Assembly (NCBI GenBank): GCA_947489585.1
Contig: CANLEE010000001.1
Span: 300,946-364,945, forward strand
Length of the DNA stretch: 64,000 nt
Source of the DNA: an uncultured Psychroserpens sp.
Lineage (GTDB): Bacteria; Bacteroidota; Bacteroidia; Flavobacteriales; Flavobacteriaceae
Direction of reading: 5' to 3'
Part shown: positions 28,669 to 37,852 of the stretch, piece after piece
How the letters are laid out: every line of letters begins with the position of its first letter
Numbering within the stretch: position 1 is the first letter of the stretch
Made by a program: the position numbers and the translations under genes
The notes under the pieces: generated by a model
Databases searched by the model: none
What the model was told of the DNA's origin: nothing
What the model saw: only the letters and a program-made list of their open reading frames with translations

Positions 28669-29370
28669 TTAAACATTGTAACAATATTGATATAACACAC
28701 CAAAGTGTTCTTTCATTTTCGCTTTTGCCAATTGAGGTTTTTGTCTTTTTATGGCATCAAATATTTCTTCATGCTCTTTAATTCCTCTTTGAGCTAATCC
28801 TTTATCACAAACATGATACTTTTCAAAATTTGTAATAATTCCTGGTGTAATGATAAGCATGAATGTATTCATGGTGCTATTTCCACTAGCTTTAGCTATT
28901 GCTAAATGAAACAATAAATCTTCCTGAACTGCATCTTCTCCGTCTAAAACTTTTTGTGTATAAGCATCTAAAGCCTCTTTTAATTTTTCAAGATCTTCTT
29001 CGGTTCTTCTTATTGCAGCCAATCGAACTGTTTTAAGCTCTAATAGAATTCTGGTTTCGACTAAAGATTTAAAATCTGGATCTTCCAATCTTAAAATATC
29101 TTCAATCATACCATTCATGGCAATGACACCAATATTAGCGACAAATGTTCCACTTTGAGGGATAGAGTTTAAAAGTCCGTAAAATTCTAACTTTTGAATG
29201 GCTTCTCTAACGTTACTTCTACTGACGCCAAATTTTTCTGACAACATACGTTCAGAAGGCAATTTATCACCAGGCTCAAGGTTTTTATGATTAATAAGAT
29301 CTCCTATTTTAGATATAATAGCATTTTGAAGATTCTGATTATCTGTTTTTGTTAGTATTTCAATTTTCAT
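28669..29370 (-). CDS. FadR-subfamily GntR transcription regulator
   Basis: 233 aa. N-terminal winged helix-turn-helix (GDKLPSERMLSEKFGVSRSNVREAIQKLEFYGLLNSIPQSGTFV, residues about 37-80) and a C-terminal all-helical FCD effector domain (about 95-225) as in FadR, UxuR and ExuR. It heads the row of MFS, SDR, kdgK, eda, LacI-like and DMT genes, with gaps of 8-27 bases. Known relatives bind TGGT-n2/3-ACCA palindromes and release them on binding a sugar acid. Such sites occur at two promoters of this locus and a weaker one lies before this gene. Confidence 0.92.
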   Translation of the reverse strand: MKIEILTKTDNQNLQNAIISKIGDLINHKNLEPGDKLPSERMLSEKFGVSRSNVREAIQKLEFYGLLNSIPQSGTFVANIGVIAMNGMIEDILRLEDPDFKSLVETRILLELKTVRLAAIRRTEEDLEKLKEALDAYTQKVLDGEDAVQEDLLFHLAIAKASGNSTMNTFMLIITPGIITNFEKYHVCDKGLAQRGIKEHEEIFDAIKRQKPQLAKAKMKEHFGVLYQYCYNV

Positions 29371-29385
29371 ATCTCTTTCTCTTTA

Positions 29386-29400
29386 ATTTGTCTTACAAAT
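29386..29400. promoter_or_regulatory. Candidate autoregulatory operator before the GntR gene
   Basis: Perfect inverted repeat ATTTGT-CTT-ACAAAT, 16 bases upstream of the GntR start. It fits the general GntR/FadR operator pattern (T-n-GT-n3-AC-n-A), but differs from the TTGGTAAACCAA sites at the lyase and susC promoters. Confidence 0.45.
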
Positions 29401-29473
29401 GTTTAGCTAAATTTAAAAAAATAATGCTCAAAAAGTGTTTCTTATTACAAAAGCTTGAACAGTACTTAAAGAA

Positions 29474-29504
29474 TTCTACTCATCTGATTTTTTGATCAGT
29501 AGAA
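29474..29504 (-). terminator. Hairpin after the K-linker PL7 gene
   Basis: Stem TTCTACT / AGTAGAA, continued past one mismatch by ATC/GAT, with a T-rich loop. It lies downstream of the PL7 stop at 29538 and upstream of the GntR gene. The T tract is weak. Confidence 0.45.
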
Positions 29505-29537
29505 CTCAATAAGTGACTAACTCAAAATAATTAATTT

Positions 29538-30467
29538 TCAATGCTTAACTTCTAAGCTATAATATTTTACGCGGGCAAATGCGCCTTCATCTCGTGTTTG
29601 AAAATAATTGCCAGCTTTAAAATAGTTTTCAAATATTCCCCATTTTCTCATGTGAATATTCTCATATACTTTATATTCTGTATTATTTAAGACAATTACC
29701 ATTTTTCCTTCGGAAACTTTTACTTCTAAAGTAAACTTTCCAAACCCTACTTCTTGTTCAAAATTAAAACCATCATCATTTCCCCAGGCATCTTCATGGA
29801 GTAATTGCGTATCAGTAGCTTTTAAATTTTTTAAGACCTTTGTTTTTATTCTAATTTTACCTTTATCCCAATATATCTTTAACATTGGAGGTGCATTATT
29901 GTCATCTTCGCCAATTAAATCGCGTTGTTCATTTGTTAACCTACCATGTATTTGCATGATAATAATGCGATGATATTTACCATTTTTATCTCTAGAGACT
30001 TCATCGATTGCAAGTTTGCCTTTCATAGTCCCTCCTTGCTTAAAAGTCCAATTGGTATTATTATCACCAGGAATCATTTGTTCTCTAAGTTCTGACCTAG
30101 AATATTTAGTATTCCGAGTGGTCGAACTAGTTGGTTCTGCATAAAATACTAGCGCGCCTTTAGTAGAATCATTATACATATATTGATTCAACTTCTCATT
30201 ACTGGCATAATCTAATATTTCAGGTGGTTCAACTTCATAAGGTTTACCTTTTTCATTTGCTATTGGAACAGTTACTTTCCAATGAGACAAATCGATATCT
30301 GGAAGTTTTACTTTTTTCTTTTTCTTCTTCCTTTTCTTTTTTTTGTCTTTTTTTTCAACTTTAGTTTCCGAGTCAGCTGCACTACTATTCTCGTTTTGAG
30401 AAGTAGCGTTAACAGCTATAAATAATGTTAATACAATTACTAATATTTCTTTTCGGAAATTTTTCAT
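29538..30467 (-). CDS. Secreted PL7 alginate lyase with a poly-Lys linker
   Basis: 309 aa. Signal peptide (residues 1-23, ending NATSQ), then a linker with an almost pure Lys/Arg run at about residues 39-54, then a PL7 jelly-roll lyase domain (about 58-309). Catalytic-cleft motifs: YSRSELREQM (R-x-E-L-R type), IIIMQIHG (QIH) and ENYFKAGNYFQT (YFKAGxYxQ). The enzyme cuts alginate by beta-elimination outside the cell or in the periplasm. It has no lipoprotein Cys, so it may be released. No -7 box is seen directly upstream; it may be read through from the susCD transcript. Its domain resembles that of the gene at 39949. Confidence 0.93.
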   Translation of the reverse strand: MKNFRKEILVIVLTLFIAVNATSQNENSSAADSETKVEKKDKKKKRKKKKKKVKLPDIDLSHWKVTVPIANEKGKPYEVEPPEILDYASNEKLNQYMYNDSTKGALVFYAEPTSSTTRNTKYSRSELREQMIPGDNNTNWTFKQGGTMKGKLAIDEVSRDKNGKYHRIIIMQIHGRLTNEQRDLIGEDDNNAPPMLKIYWDKGKIRIKTKVLKNLKATDTQLLHEDAWGNDDGFNFEQEVGFGKFTLEVKVSEGKMVIVLNNTEYKVYENIHMRKWGIFENYFKAGNYFQTRDEGAFARVKYYSLEVKH

Positions 30468-30536
30468 TTTATAAATTAATTATTAACTATAATAGTTAGT
30501 AAATCAGTTCTTATTTCTTAATATCGTTTGTTATAT

Positions 30537-30571
30537 AACCACCCAGTCCAAAATTTAAGTTCTGGGTGGTT
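30537..30571. terminator. Strong hairpin between the PKD lipoprotein and PL7 genes
   Basis: Ten-base-pair stem AACCACCCAG / CTGGGTGGTT with a 15-base loop. A run of T follows it on the plus strand. On the minus strand, where the genes lie, it is followed by ATATAAC only, so it may give partial termination or protect the 3' end of the susCD mRNA. Confidence 0.55.
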
Positions 30572-30605
30572 TTTTAATCTTAAACTATCGCTTGTCTAGC
30601 CATTA

Positions 30606-32546
30606 TTAATCTGTAATTTCTATGTTATCAAACCTTGCAGAGCCTACTACAGTTCTCACATAGATAACTATCTCATTTGTAGATGCCGTGAAATCAAACG
30701 TATATGTATCATAACTAGTCGTAGCCGCAATTTCATAGTATGCATCAATTGCAGGGTCACTTGTAGAGGCATTAATACCCATCTCATCTGCAATTTCTGT
30801 ATTTAATATGAATACTTCAGGGGTTAACCCATCAGTATCTCCTTTTGCATCAATAGAAAACGTATATGTTTCTCCTGCCTGAACTGTAACTACCTGATAC
30901 AAACGACGACCTGGTTCATCAAGCTTTGCTCCTCTTGTACCATTATTTCCTTCACTTGTAGAGCCAGCTTGTTCACTGTTATCTCCATAAAAAGTATCAA
31001 GCCAAGAATCTAAAGCACCGTTATCCCAAAGCGGATCATACGGGCTTGGAATATCATTTCCATCACAATCTTTAATAGTAGAGTTGGGTGTCATATCCCA
31101 AGCATCAGCATTATCACCAGTACTTTCACCATCACATCCAGCAGTCGTACCATAGAGGTCAAAAGTTCCATTTAAAACCTGTACTACAAAGCCTTCGGCC
31201 ACTACAAGTTCTTCAGTTGCGACACTTATACTACCAGTAATACTAGTTGCAGTTAAAGTCACTGTATAAATACCATCTTCTGAATAAGTATGTGAAGGGT
31301 CCATTCCTGTAAACTGGAAGCCATCTCCAAATTCCCATAACAGCATTACTGCTCCTTCCGAAGCATCCATGAACTCATAAGTTCTGTAGTCAGCCTCATC
31401 AACCATATAGGTAAAATCAGCTGTAACTGGTGCTTGTATGTCTATTGTTTGACTTAAAGAAGTTGACAGATTTGCATCGTTAGTAGCTGTAAGTGTCACC
31501 GTGTATACATCATGAGTGTCATAAACATGGGTTGGAGATTCTTCTGTTGAAGTGTTTCCATCACCAAAATCCCATAAATAGCTTGTCGCGCCCGTAGATG
31601 TATTATTAAACGTATACTCTAAATAATTCGTTTCACTCTGAGCAGAACTAAACCCTGCCGAAGGAGGTACTGCACCTTCAGGAGCTACATCAATTGTAAA
31701 ATCATCTAATCTTGCTTCAACAGGACCATTGTAGAAATAAATTGCAACGGTGTTATTGATTCCAGAATTAAATGTTAAGGTTGACTGAACATAAACATCA
31801 GGCTCCGAATCATCGGTTACGGTTACTGAAGCGATAGAAGCATCGAGTGCTTCTTGTGTATTCTCAGGAGATCCAAATTCTGTTACACCTAATACAGCTA
31901 CAGTTAACGAAGGGCTAGAAGAATTATCCAACATCGTATAATAAAATCTCAAATCATAATTAGTATCTGGCTCTACAGTAATTTCTTGATAACCAATACG
32001 GTCTCCTGCAGGAAGGGGTAACTTAGCACCTTGATCTCCAAAAGTAACTGGACTACCTGTAATTTGAATTACACCACCTAAATCACTATTTCTCCAAGAG
32101 TCTCTACCATCTCCACCGCCACCAGGCAAGGTATCATCTTCAAAACCTGCTTCTAGAATGATTGGCTGAAATGGACCTTCAACCACCATAACATCAATAG
32201 TTATTGTGTTTACTGCACCTAATTCGTCACTAGCAGTTAATGTTACAGAATAAGTACCTTCTCCAGCTTCAAATGTATGTGATGGATCTTGCATGTCAGA
32301 GGTAGCTCCTCCTCCAAAATCCCATGCGAATGTCGTAGCTTCAGAAGAAAGGTTCGTAAAATTAATCGTTCTAAAATCATCGCTATCAGATGCATAAGAA
32401 AAGTTAGCTTCTGGAGGTACCGTATCTGCCTTAGAATTAGCATCAGGCAAATCATCTCGTAGCGTACAACCAACGATAAGACTCGTAGCTATAAAGAAAA
32501 CTACCAGTAGTGTTGTTTTACGGAAAATATTTATTTTATTTTTCAT
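30606..32546 (-). CDS. PKD-domain surface lipoprotein (probable alginate-binding SGBP)
   Basis: 646 aa. Lipoprotein signal with Cys in LIVGCTLRDD. Three PKD domains with the WDFGDG-type motif: residues about 45-130 (TFAWDFGGGATSDMQDPSHTF), about 290-370 (YLWDFGDGNTSTEESPTHVY) and about 372-450 (LLWEFGDGFQFTGMDPSHTY). Two carbohydrate-binding-like beta domains lie between and after them (about 130-285 and 450-646, ending VRTVVGSARFDNIEITD). The gene follows susD by 18 bases, the usual place of SusE/SusF-type surface glycan-binding proteins. Alginate as ligand is inferred from the locus. Confidence 0.85.
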   Translation of the reverse strand: MKNKINIFRKTTLLVVFFIATSLIVGCTLRDDLPDANSKADTVPPEANFSYASDSDDFRTINFTNLSSEATTFAWDFGGGATSDMQDPSHTFEAGEGTYSVTLTASDELGAVNTITIDVMVVEGPFQPIILEAGFEDDTLPGGGGDGRDSWRNSDLGGVIQITGSPVTFGDQGAKLPLPAGDRIGYQEITVEPDTNYDLRFYYTMLDNSSSPSLTVAVLGVTEFGSPENTQEALDASIASVTVTDDSEPDVYVQSTLTFNSGINNTVAIYFYNGPVEARLDDFTIDVAPEGAVPPSAGFSSAQSETNYLEYTFNNTSTGATSYLWDFGDGNTSTEESPTHVYDTHDVYTVTLTATNDANLSTSLSQTIDIQAPVTADFTYMVDEADYRTYEFMDASEGAVMLLWEFGDGFQFTGMDPSHTYSEDGIYTVTLTATSITGSISVATEELVVAEGFVVQVLNGTFDLYGTTAGCDGESTGDNADAWDMTPNSTIKDCDGNDIPSPYDPLWDNGALDSWLDTFYGDNSEQAGSTSEGNNGTRGAKLDEPGRRLYQVVTVQAGETYTFSIDAKGDTDGLTPEVFILNTEIADEMGINASTSDPAIDAYYEIAATTSYDTYTFDFTASTNEIVIYVRTVVGSARFDNIEITD

Positions 32547-32564
32547 CGTTTAATTATTTAAATA

Positions 32565-34016
32565 TTAATAACCTGGGTTTTGTGTTAAAAGACCATCACT
32601 TAAATTTATTTCTCTTGCTGGAATTGGTAACAGTAAGTCTCTACCAGTAAAGAAATACCCTCTGTCATCTGCATGTGCACTTAATACAGCATCTGCAACA
32701 CCAAACCTAAGTAGATCAAACCAACGCTGATTCTCAAATGCTAATTCAACACGTCTTTCTGTGAGTAAGTCATTTCTTGTAATGTTAGAAACTAAATCGG
32801 TTAATCCAGCTCTGTTTCTAACTTCTTGAAAAGAACTTAACGCACTAGAATTACTTGTTTGCTGACCTCCTGCCATAATTGCTTCAACGTGCAATAAAAG
32901 CACATCGGCATAACGCAATACAATATAATCGTTACCAGCATTTCGAGCATTTCCACCATAGGTTGGTGGCGAGACTGTAATATCAGACCCTTCAGGCAAA
33001 TATTTTATTACTTCATTGTCATCTTGACCAAGGATTCCTAGGTTTGTAATAGAAAACGCTGTTCTATTTCCTCCAAAAGTTGCAAAATCTAGAAAGAGGT
33101 TAGAGTTGACTATGTTTTGACCATCCTCTCTACCTTGACGGAAGGCCGAAGTAAATTCAGATGAAAAACTTTGACTTTCTAGAGAATTTCCTGATTCATA
33201 TTGAATAGCAAAAATAATTTCTCCATTTAATTCAGAATAAAACACATCATTAAAATTGCTTTCTAAATCAAATTCTCCACTGTTGATAATGGCTTCGCAC
33301 AATTGTTGTGCTCCAGTATAATTAGGACTTGCCTGTGTTAAATACACTTTTGCTAATAATGCTTGTGCTGATGCTCTTGAGGCTCTTGATTTATAAGTAT
33401 TATCTAAAGTGCTAACAGCCTCTTGTAAATCTTCTATGATTTGTTCATAAATCTGTGCTTCAGGTATTCTTGTAAAAAGGGCTTCATTATCCAGTGGACC
33501 AACTACCGAAGTTACTAAAGGCACATCGCTATACAATCTAACCAAGTTAAAATAGGCATAGGCTCTTAAAAACTTAGCTTCAGCTGCATAACTTGCTTGA
33601 TTATTTGCGTCTGCAACATCAATAAAAGTTAAAATGTTATTTGCTCTGAAAACAACTTCATACATCGATTGATAAAAATCCTCAGATTCTACATTGTTTG
33701 CATTAACTACGTATCTATGAAAATCAGATTTTGAACCTTCTAATGTAGCATTTCTTGTATTATCGGTACGATGCTCAGTTAAAAGATGTAAAAACTGCAC
33801 TCCTCTATTTGAATTACCAATATTCGTTGTTGTATTTTCATTAGTCCCTTGAAGGGCATCATAAATTCCAATCACTCCAGCCAGTACATCTTCATCAGAT
33901 TGGAAAAACGATTCCACTGCTACTGCAGTATCTGGCAACGGATTTAAAAACTCATCACTACAGGAAGTCAAGACAAACCCTGTAATTGCAAAGACTAAAT
34001 ATTTTATATGTTTCAT
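32565..34016 (-). CDS. SusD/RagB-family glycan-binding lipoprotein
   Basis: 483 aa. Lipobox GFVLTSCSDEFLNP puts it on the outer-membrane surface. N-terminal SusD-like region (VESFFQSDEDVLAGVIGIYDALQ), TPR-like helices (AEAKFLRAYAYFNLVRLYSDVPLV), and the C-terminal RagB/SusD signature RRVELAFENQRWFDLLRFG. It caps the SusC pore and hands over alginate oligomers. It is 19 bases after susC, in the same operon. Confidence 0.95.
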   Translation of the reverse strand: MKHIKYLVFAITGFVLTSCSDEFLNPLPDTAVAVESFFQSDEDVLAGVIGIYDALQGTNENTTTNIGNSNRGVQFLHLLTEHRTDNTRNATLEGSKSDFHRYVVNANNVESEDFYQSMYEVVFRANNILTFIDVADANNQASYAAEAKFLRAYAYFNLVRLYSDVPLVTSVVGPLDNEALFTRIPEAQIYEQIIEDLQEAVSTLDNTYKSRASRASAQALLAKVYLTQASPNYTGAQQLCEAIINSGEFDLESNFNDVFYSELNGEIIFAIQYESGNSLESQSFSSEFTSAFRQGREDGQNIVNSNLFLDFATFGGNRTAFSITNLGILGQDDNEVIKYLPEGSDITVSPPTYGGNARNAGNDYIVLRYADVLLLHVEAIMAGGQQTSNSSALSSFQEVRNRAGLTDLVSNITRNDLLTERRVELAFENQRWFDLLRFGVADAVLSAHADDRGYFFTGRDLLLPIPAREINLSDGLLTQNPGY

Positions 34017-34035
34017 AATAATATGTTTTTTTTAA

Positions 34036-37000
34036 TTAAAAGTCAACGTTTAGACCAAATGTTACTGTTTTAAATATAGGTGTACCTGCTCTTTGAGAAC
34101 CATAAGCTCTAGGGTTGCTTCCATCAACATGTTCAGGGTTAAAACCATGATAATCATCAGCAGTGATATAAATCAAATTTTGAGCCGTAGCATAAAGTCT
34201 AAGACCTGCTAAACCTAATTTTGATGTTAAATCATCTGGTAAATTATATCCAAGGCTTACATTTCGTAATGAAAAGTAGTCAGCACTTGCAATAACTTCA
34301 CTTGTTAACACTTTTTCTTGAATGAAAGACTCATGTGGTACAAGGCCATCAGCTACTGCTTGTGCCTCTCCACCACTTCTGGTTCTATTTCCGAACCAAT
34401 TATAGAAATACTGATCTCCGATATTGTTTACTTGAGCCCCAAGGCTTCCTTGTACCATAAAAGAGAAATCAAAGTTTCCAAATCTAAATTCATTAGTAAA
34501 ACTGTATATTAAATCTGGATAAGGATCTCCCAAAATAGTTTTATCCTCTTCGGTAATTATACCATCACCATTTAAATCTTTTACAATAGTATCATCGGCT
34601 TGACCATTAATTCGATTCCAAGGATTATCAACATAAGTTGTTCTAAACGTTGTATCATCATAAGCATCGGTATCTACAACATACCCCCAGAAAGAAGAAA
34701 TCGGCTCTCCTATTCGGTTAATCCATTGTGAGTTTCTACCATAAGTATCTTCTATTAACGCATTGTTGGAATCACCAAAACTGAGTAACTCATTTTGATT
34801 TGTCGAAGCAATCAAAGTCGTATTCCAAGAAAAATTCTCGTTAGCAACATTTTTTGATCTCAACTCAAGTTCCCATCCTCTGTTTTGTACTTCACCTAAA
34901 TTTACAATACCACTTGTAAATCCAGTAACATAAGAAACAGGGTTTTGTAATAATAACTTATCACTAGTTCTTTGGTAATAATCTAATGATCCTGATAGTC
35001 TATTATTAAATAATCCAAAATCGACTGCTGGATTAAATTCTTCTGAAGCCTCCCATTGTAATAATGCATTTGCAATATTAAGTGGCGAAACACCTGGAGA
35101 TATACTACCTCCTGTAATCGCGTTTGAATTTTGTAACAACGCTAAATAAGGCCATGCATTTACATTTCCATCACCAACATTAAAATTCTCAGCACCTGTA
35201 AGACCATAACTAACTCTAAACTTTAATCTGTTTATAACTTCGCTATCGACTAAAAAATCTTCATTATGAGCATTCCAACCGATAGATGCCGCTGGGAAAT
35301 TACCCCACTTAGTATTTATACCAAAAACGGAACTACCATCACGTCTAAAAGAAGCATTGAATAAGTATTTATCTTTGTAAGCATAGTTGACCCTACTAAA
35401 ATAACCTACTTTTTTTCTATTTTCATTGACTTCACCATAACTAGCAATTTGCGTTGCACCTTGTAAATTTGGAAGTAAATCATTAGTATATCCATTACCA
35501 ATAACTCCGCTATTTTCACTTTTTCGCTGCTGTACAGTTAGACCTACGAGAAAATTAAACTCATGATCATCACCAAATATTTTGTTGTAATTTAAAGTAT
35601 TATCTGAAATTACTCTAGTTCTGAATCTATTCTGTAAATCATATTGTGCTCTACTATTACCACTTGCATGGTATTGGGTTCCATCCCATCTTGTTCTTTT
35701 TCTTTGATCCAATGTAACACCAAGAGATGTTTTTGCTACTAATCCATCTACAATTTCATAACTTAAATATGTTGAACCATATAATTTGGTATTAAATTCA
35801 TAATGCTCTCTTTCAACATATTGTGCATAAGGATTTGAATCTCCTGAAGTACGAGGCCTTTCATTATTACCATCATTGTCCAAATCTAAATTTATCAAAT
35901 GGTTTTCATAGAAGTAATCACCTACACCAACATCTGGATATGTGTCTGTATTAATAAATTGAAGCGTCTCTTCTGTATGATAAATAGGCAACCACGGTGA
36001 TTGACGTGTTGGATTATGTATTGATGTTGGCAAACGTCTTTGTTCGGTATAAGACGGTGTTGCGCGAACTCCAAATCTAAACTTGTCACCTAATTTAGAA
36101 TCGACCTTTAATGCAGCCGTATATAATTTATAATCATCTGTTATTACAACACCTTCATCATGAAGGTATCTTAAAGATGTACTAAATTTAGTGCTTTCAG
36201 AACCGCCACGTGCGGCAAAAGAATGACTTGTAATGAAACCACCATTAAAAAAAACATCTTGCCAATCTCTGTCGATACCTGTGGTAGCGACTAATAATTG
36301 TGCGTATAAGGTTTCTCCAGAAAGTGTACCAGTTGCTGCTTGTTCTCTTCTTGCCCAATCTGCAACGCTCTTTCTATAATCATCACTTCCATGAGCATCT
36401 TTATAACCTAAATAAGTTTGATAGCTGAATTTTGTTTTCCCTTCTTTACCACTTTTTGTAGTAATGAGTATGACACCATTAGACCCTTCACTTCCATAAA
36501 TAGCTGCAGAGGCAGCATCTTTCAAAACTTCAAAAGATTCTACATCGTTCATATCTAAGTTACCAAGGAAATCAGAACTTACAACGACTCCATCAACCAC
36601 TACTGCAGGACCTGAATCAGCTGTTATGGATCCAACACCTCTAATAGTGACTGTTGGAGCTCCACCAGCTTCTGCGTTTGTTGCTTGGATATTAACCCCA
36701 GACACCTGACCTATTAAAGCATCATCAACTCTAGAAACTGGAATTTGGTCTAATTTTTCATTAGTCACTTTGGAAATAGCTCCAGTTAAATGGCTTTTCT
36801 TTTGAGTACCATAACCAATTACAACAACTTCGTCTAATTTAGCAGTGTCTTCTGCTAATGAAACATTTATTGTTGTTTCGTCACCAACAATCACTGTTGC
36901 GGTAACATACCCTAAATAAGAGAATTGTAACACCTCTCCTTTTGAAACTCGAATTTGATAGTTTCCATCAAAATCTGTTGAAGCACCTCTAGTTGTATTA

Positions 37001-37143
37001 AGTACTAGAACGTTAACACCTGGAATAGGTTGCTTTTCTACTTCAGAAACAACGGTACCCTTTAGCAAAAAGCTTTCTTGAGCAAACATTGTCACACTAA
37101 ATAGTAATATAACTATTAGCGGTAGTTTGTTTTTTAAATTCAT
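34036..37143 (-). CDS. SusC/RagA-family TonB-dependent outer-membrane transporter
   Basis: 1035 aa. Signal peptide (LLFSVTMFAQ), a carboxypeptidase-like regulatory domain (residues about 25-105, GTVVSEVEKQPIPGVNVLVLNT), the TonB box region KLDEVVVIGYGTQKK, a plug (about 115-230, ISKVTNEKLDQIPVSRVDDALIGQVSGVNI) and a 22-strand barrel ending in TPIFKTVTFGLNVDF. It imports alginate oligomers with SusD. The 5' leader of about 200 bases starts at the operator-promoter at 37357-37386. Confidence 0.96.
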   Translation of the reverse strand: MNLKNKLPLIVILLFSVTMFAQESFLLKGTVVSEVEKQPIPGVNVLVLNTTRGASTDFDGNYQIRVSKGEVLQFSYLGYVTATVIVGDETTINVSLAEDTAKLDEVVVIGYGTQKKSHLTGAISKVTNEKLDQIPVSRVDDALIGQVSGVNIQATNAEAGGAPTVTIRGVGSITADSGPAVVVDGVVVSSDFLGNLDMNDVESFEVLKDAASAAIYGSEGSNGVILITTKSGKEGKTKFSYQTYLGYKDAHGSDDYRKSVADWARREQAATGTLSGETLYAQLLVATTGIDRDWQDVFFNGGFITSHSFAARGGSESTKFSTSLRYLHDEGVVITDDYKLYTAALKVDSKLGDKFRFGVRATPSYTEQRRLPTSIHNPTRQSPWLPIYHTEETLQFINTDTYPDVGVGDYFYENHLINLDLDNDGNNERPRTSGDSNPYAQYVEREHYEFNTKLYGSTYLSYEIVDGLVAKTSLGVTLDQRKRTRWDGTQYHASGNSRAQYDLQNRFRTRVISDNTLNYNKIFGDDHEFNFLVGLTVQQRKSENSGVIGNGYTNDLLPNLQGATQIASYGEVNENRKKVGYFSRVNYAYKDKYLFNASFRRDGSSVFGINTKWGNFPAASIGWNAHNEDFLVDSEVINRLKFRVSYGLTGAENFNVGDGNVNAWPYLALLQNSNAITGGSISPGVSPLNIANALLQWEASEEFNPAVDFGLFNNRLSGSLDYYQRTSDKLLLQNPVSYVTGFTSGIVNLGEVQNRGWELELRSKNVANENFSWNTTLIASTNQNELLSFGDSNNALIEDTYGRNSQWINRIGEPISSFWGYVVDTDAYDDTTFRTTYVDNPWNRINGQADDTIVKDLNGDGIITEEDKTILGDPYPDLIYSFTNEFRFGNFDFSFMVQGSLGAQVNNIGDQYFYNWFGNRTRSGGEAQAVADGLVPHESFIQEKVLTSEVIASADYFSLRNVSLGYNLPDDLTSKLGLAGLRLYATAQNLIYITADDYHGFNPEHVDGSNPRAYGSQRAGTPIFKTVTFGLNVDF

Positions 37144-37292
37144 AATTAATCGTTTTGAATTGAATTAGTTAGTAATAACAATTACCTAAATCAAATACAT
37201 TGCAAACAAATATGTTTTTGTACCTTTGTTAATGTATTTACTTTCTAAGTAATTACTAATTTGTTACTTCGTTCTAATGAAGTATTTTTTTT

Positions 37293-37319
37293 AAAAGGAT
37301 AGGCCCACCCTGTCCTTTT
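37293..37319 (-). promoter_or_regulatory. Hairpin in the susC 5' leader
   Basis: Eleven-base-pair stem AAAAGGATAGG / CCTGTCCTTTT (one G-T pair) with loop CCCAC. It lies between the predicted transcription start near 37350 and the susC ATG at 37143. A smaller ACTTC/GAAGT hairpin is 10 bases nearer the gene. Either could act in termination/antitermination or mRNA stability. Read on the plus strand it would be a good terminator. Confidence 0.5.
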
Positions 37320-37334
37320 TTGATATAAAATAAA

Positions 37335-37359
37335 TTGGTTTACCAGATTGGTTTACCAA
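37335..37359. promoter_or_regulatory. Tandem operator at the susC promoter
   Basis: Two copies of TTGGTTTACCA(A) (TTGGTAAACCAA on the gene strand) with a 13-base period, at 37335-37345 and 37348-37359. Each is an imperfect palindrome TTGGT-n2-ACCAA, close to hexuronate-regulator sites of the UxuR/ExuR type. The upstream copy overlaps the TTTG of the -7 box. The same arrangement occurs at 40922-40946. Confidence 0.82.
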
Positions 37360-37386
37360 ATATATATAAAAATTTGTTAATTCCAA
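37357..37386 (-). promoter_or_regulatory. Promoter of the susC-susD-PKD operon
   Basis: On the minus strand TTG (37386-37384), 19 bases, then TATATTTG (37364-37357): a full match to the Bacteroidetes consensus with the same spacing as the tRNA-Phe and lyase promoters. The -7 box overlaps the tandem operator, as expected for repression. The predicted leader before the susC ATG is about 200 bases long. Confidence 0.85.
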
Positions 37387-37449
37387 TGTTTTCCTAAATT
37401 TTATATATTAAAATAATACGCATTCATTAATCACGTAAGAAATCTCGTG

Positions 37450-37797
37450 TTACTCCATGAAGTCTTCACGAATTGGACTAAACACATCTATTAACATGCC
37501 TTTTTCTGTACATATAGCCCCATGCAGTACATGTGGCGGGATATAAACTGAATCACCTCCTTTTACAGTTTTGGTTTCATCTCCAATAGAAAACTCAAAT
37601 GATCCACTTTCTACATAGGTAACTTGAGAGTGATGATGCTCATGTTTATAGCCAATACCGCCTTTATCAAATTCTACTTTAACAAGCATAATTTTATCAT
37701 CATAACCCATTATTTTTCTTTTTACACCTTCACCAACAACTTCCCATTCTTGGTTTTTGTCTAACAAAAATTCTTTACTTGCTCCAAATGATTTCAT
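37450..37797 (-). CDS. kdgF: KdgF-like cupin (uronate linearisation)
   Basis: 115 aa single cupin domain. Metal-binding motif HEHHHSQVTYVESGSFEF (His-x-His plus Gln) and the second His in PPHVLHG. The C-terminal DVFSPIREDFME is characteristic of KdgF. KdgF proteins speed the opening of the 4,5-unsaturated monouronate released by lyases to the linear ketouronate DEH. It lies 55 bases after the tandem lyase gene and is probably the last gene of the lyase operon. Confidence 0.88.
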   Translation of the reverse strand: MKSFGASKEFLLDKNQEWEVVGEGVKRKIMGYDDKIMLVKVEFDKGGIGYKHEHHHSQVTYVESGSFEFSIGDETKTVKGGDSVYIPPHVLHGAICTEKGMLIDVFSPIREDFME

Positions 37798-37852
37798 ATC
37801 ATAATGTTCTTAATTAATTTTAAAATATGGCCCTAGATTACTTTAATTCAAT

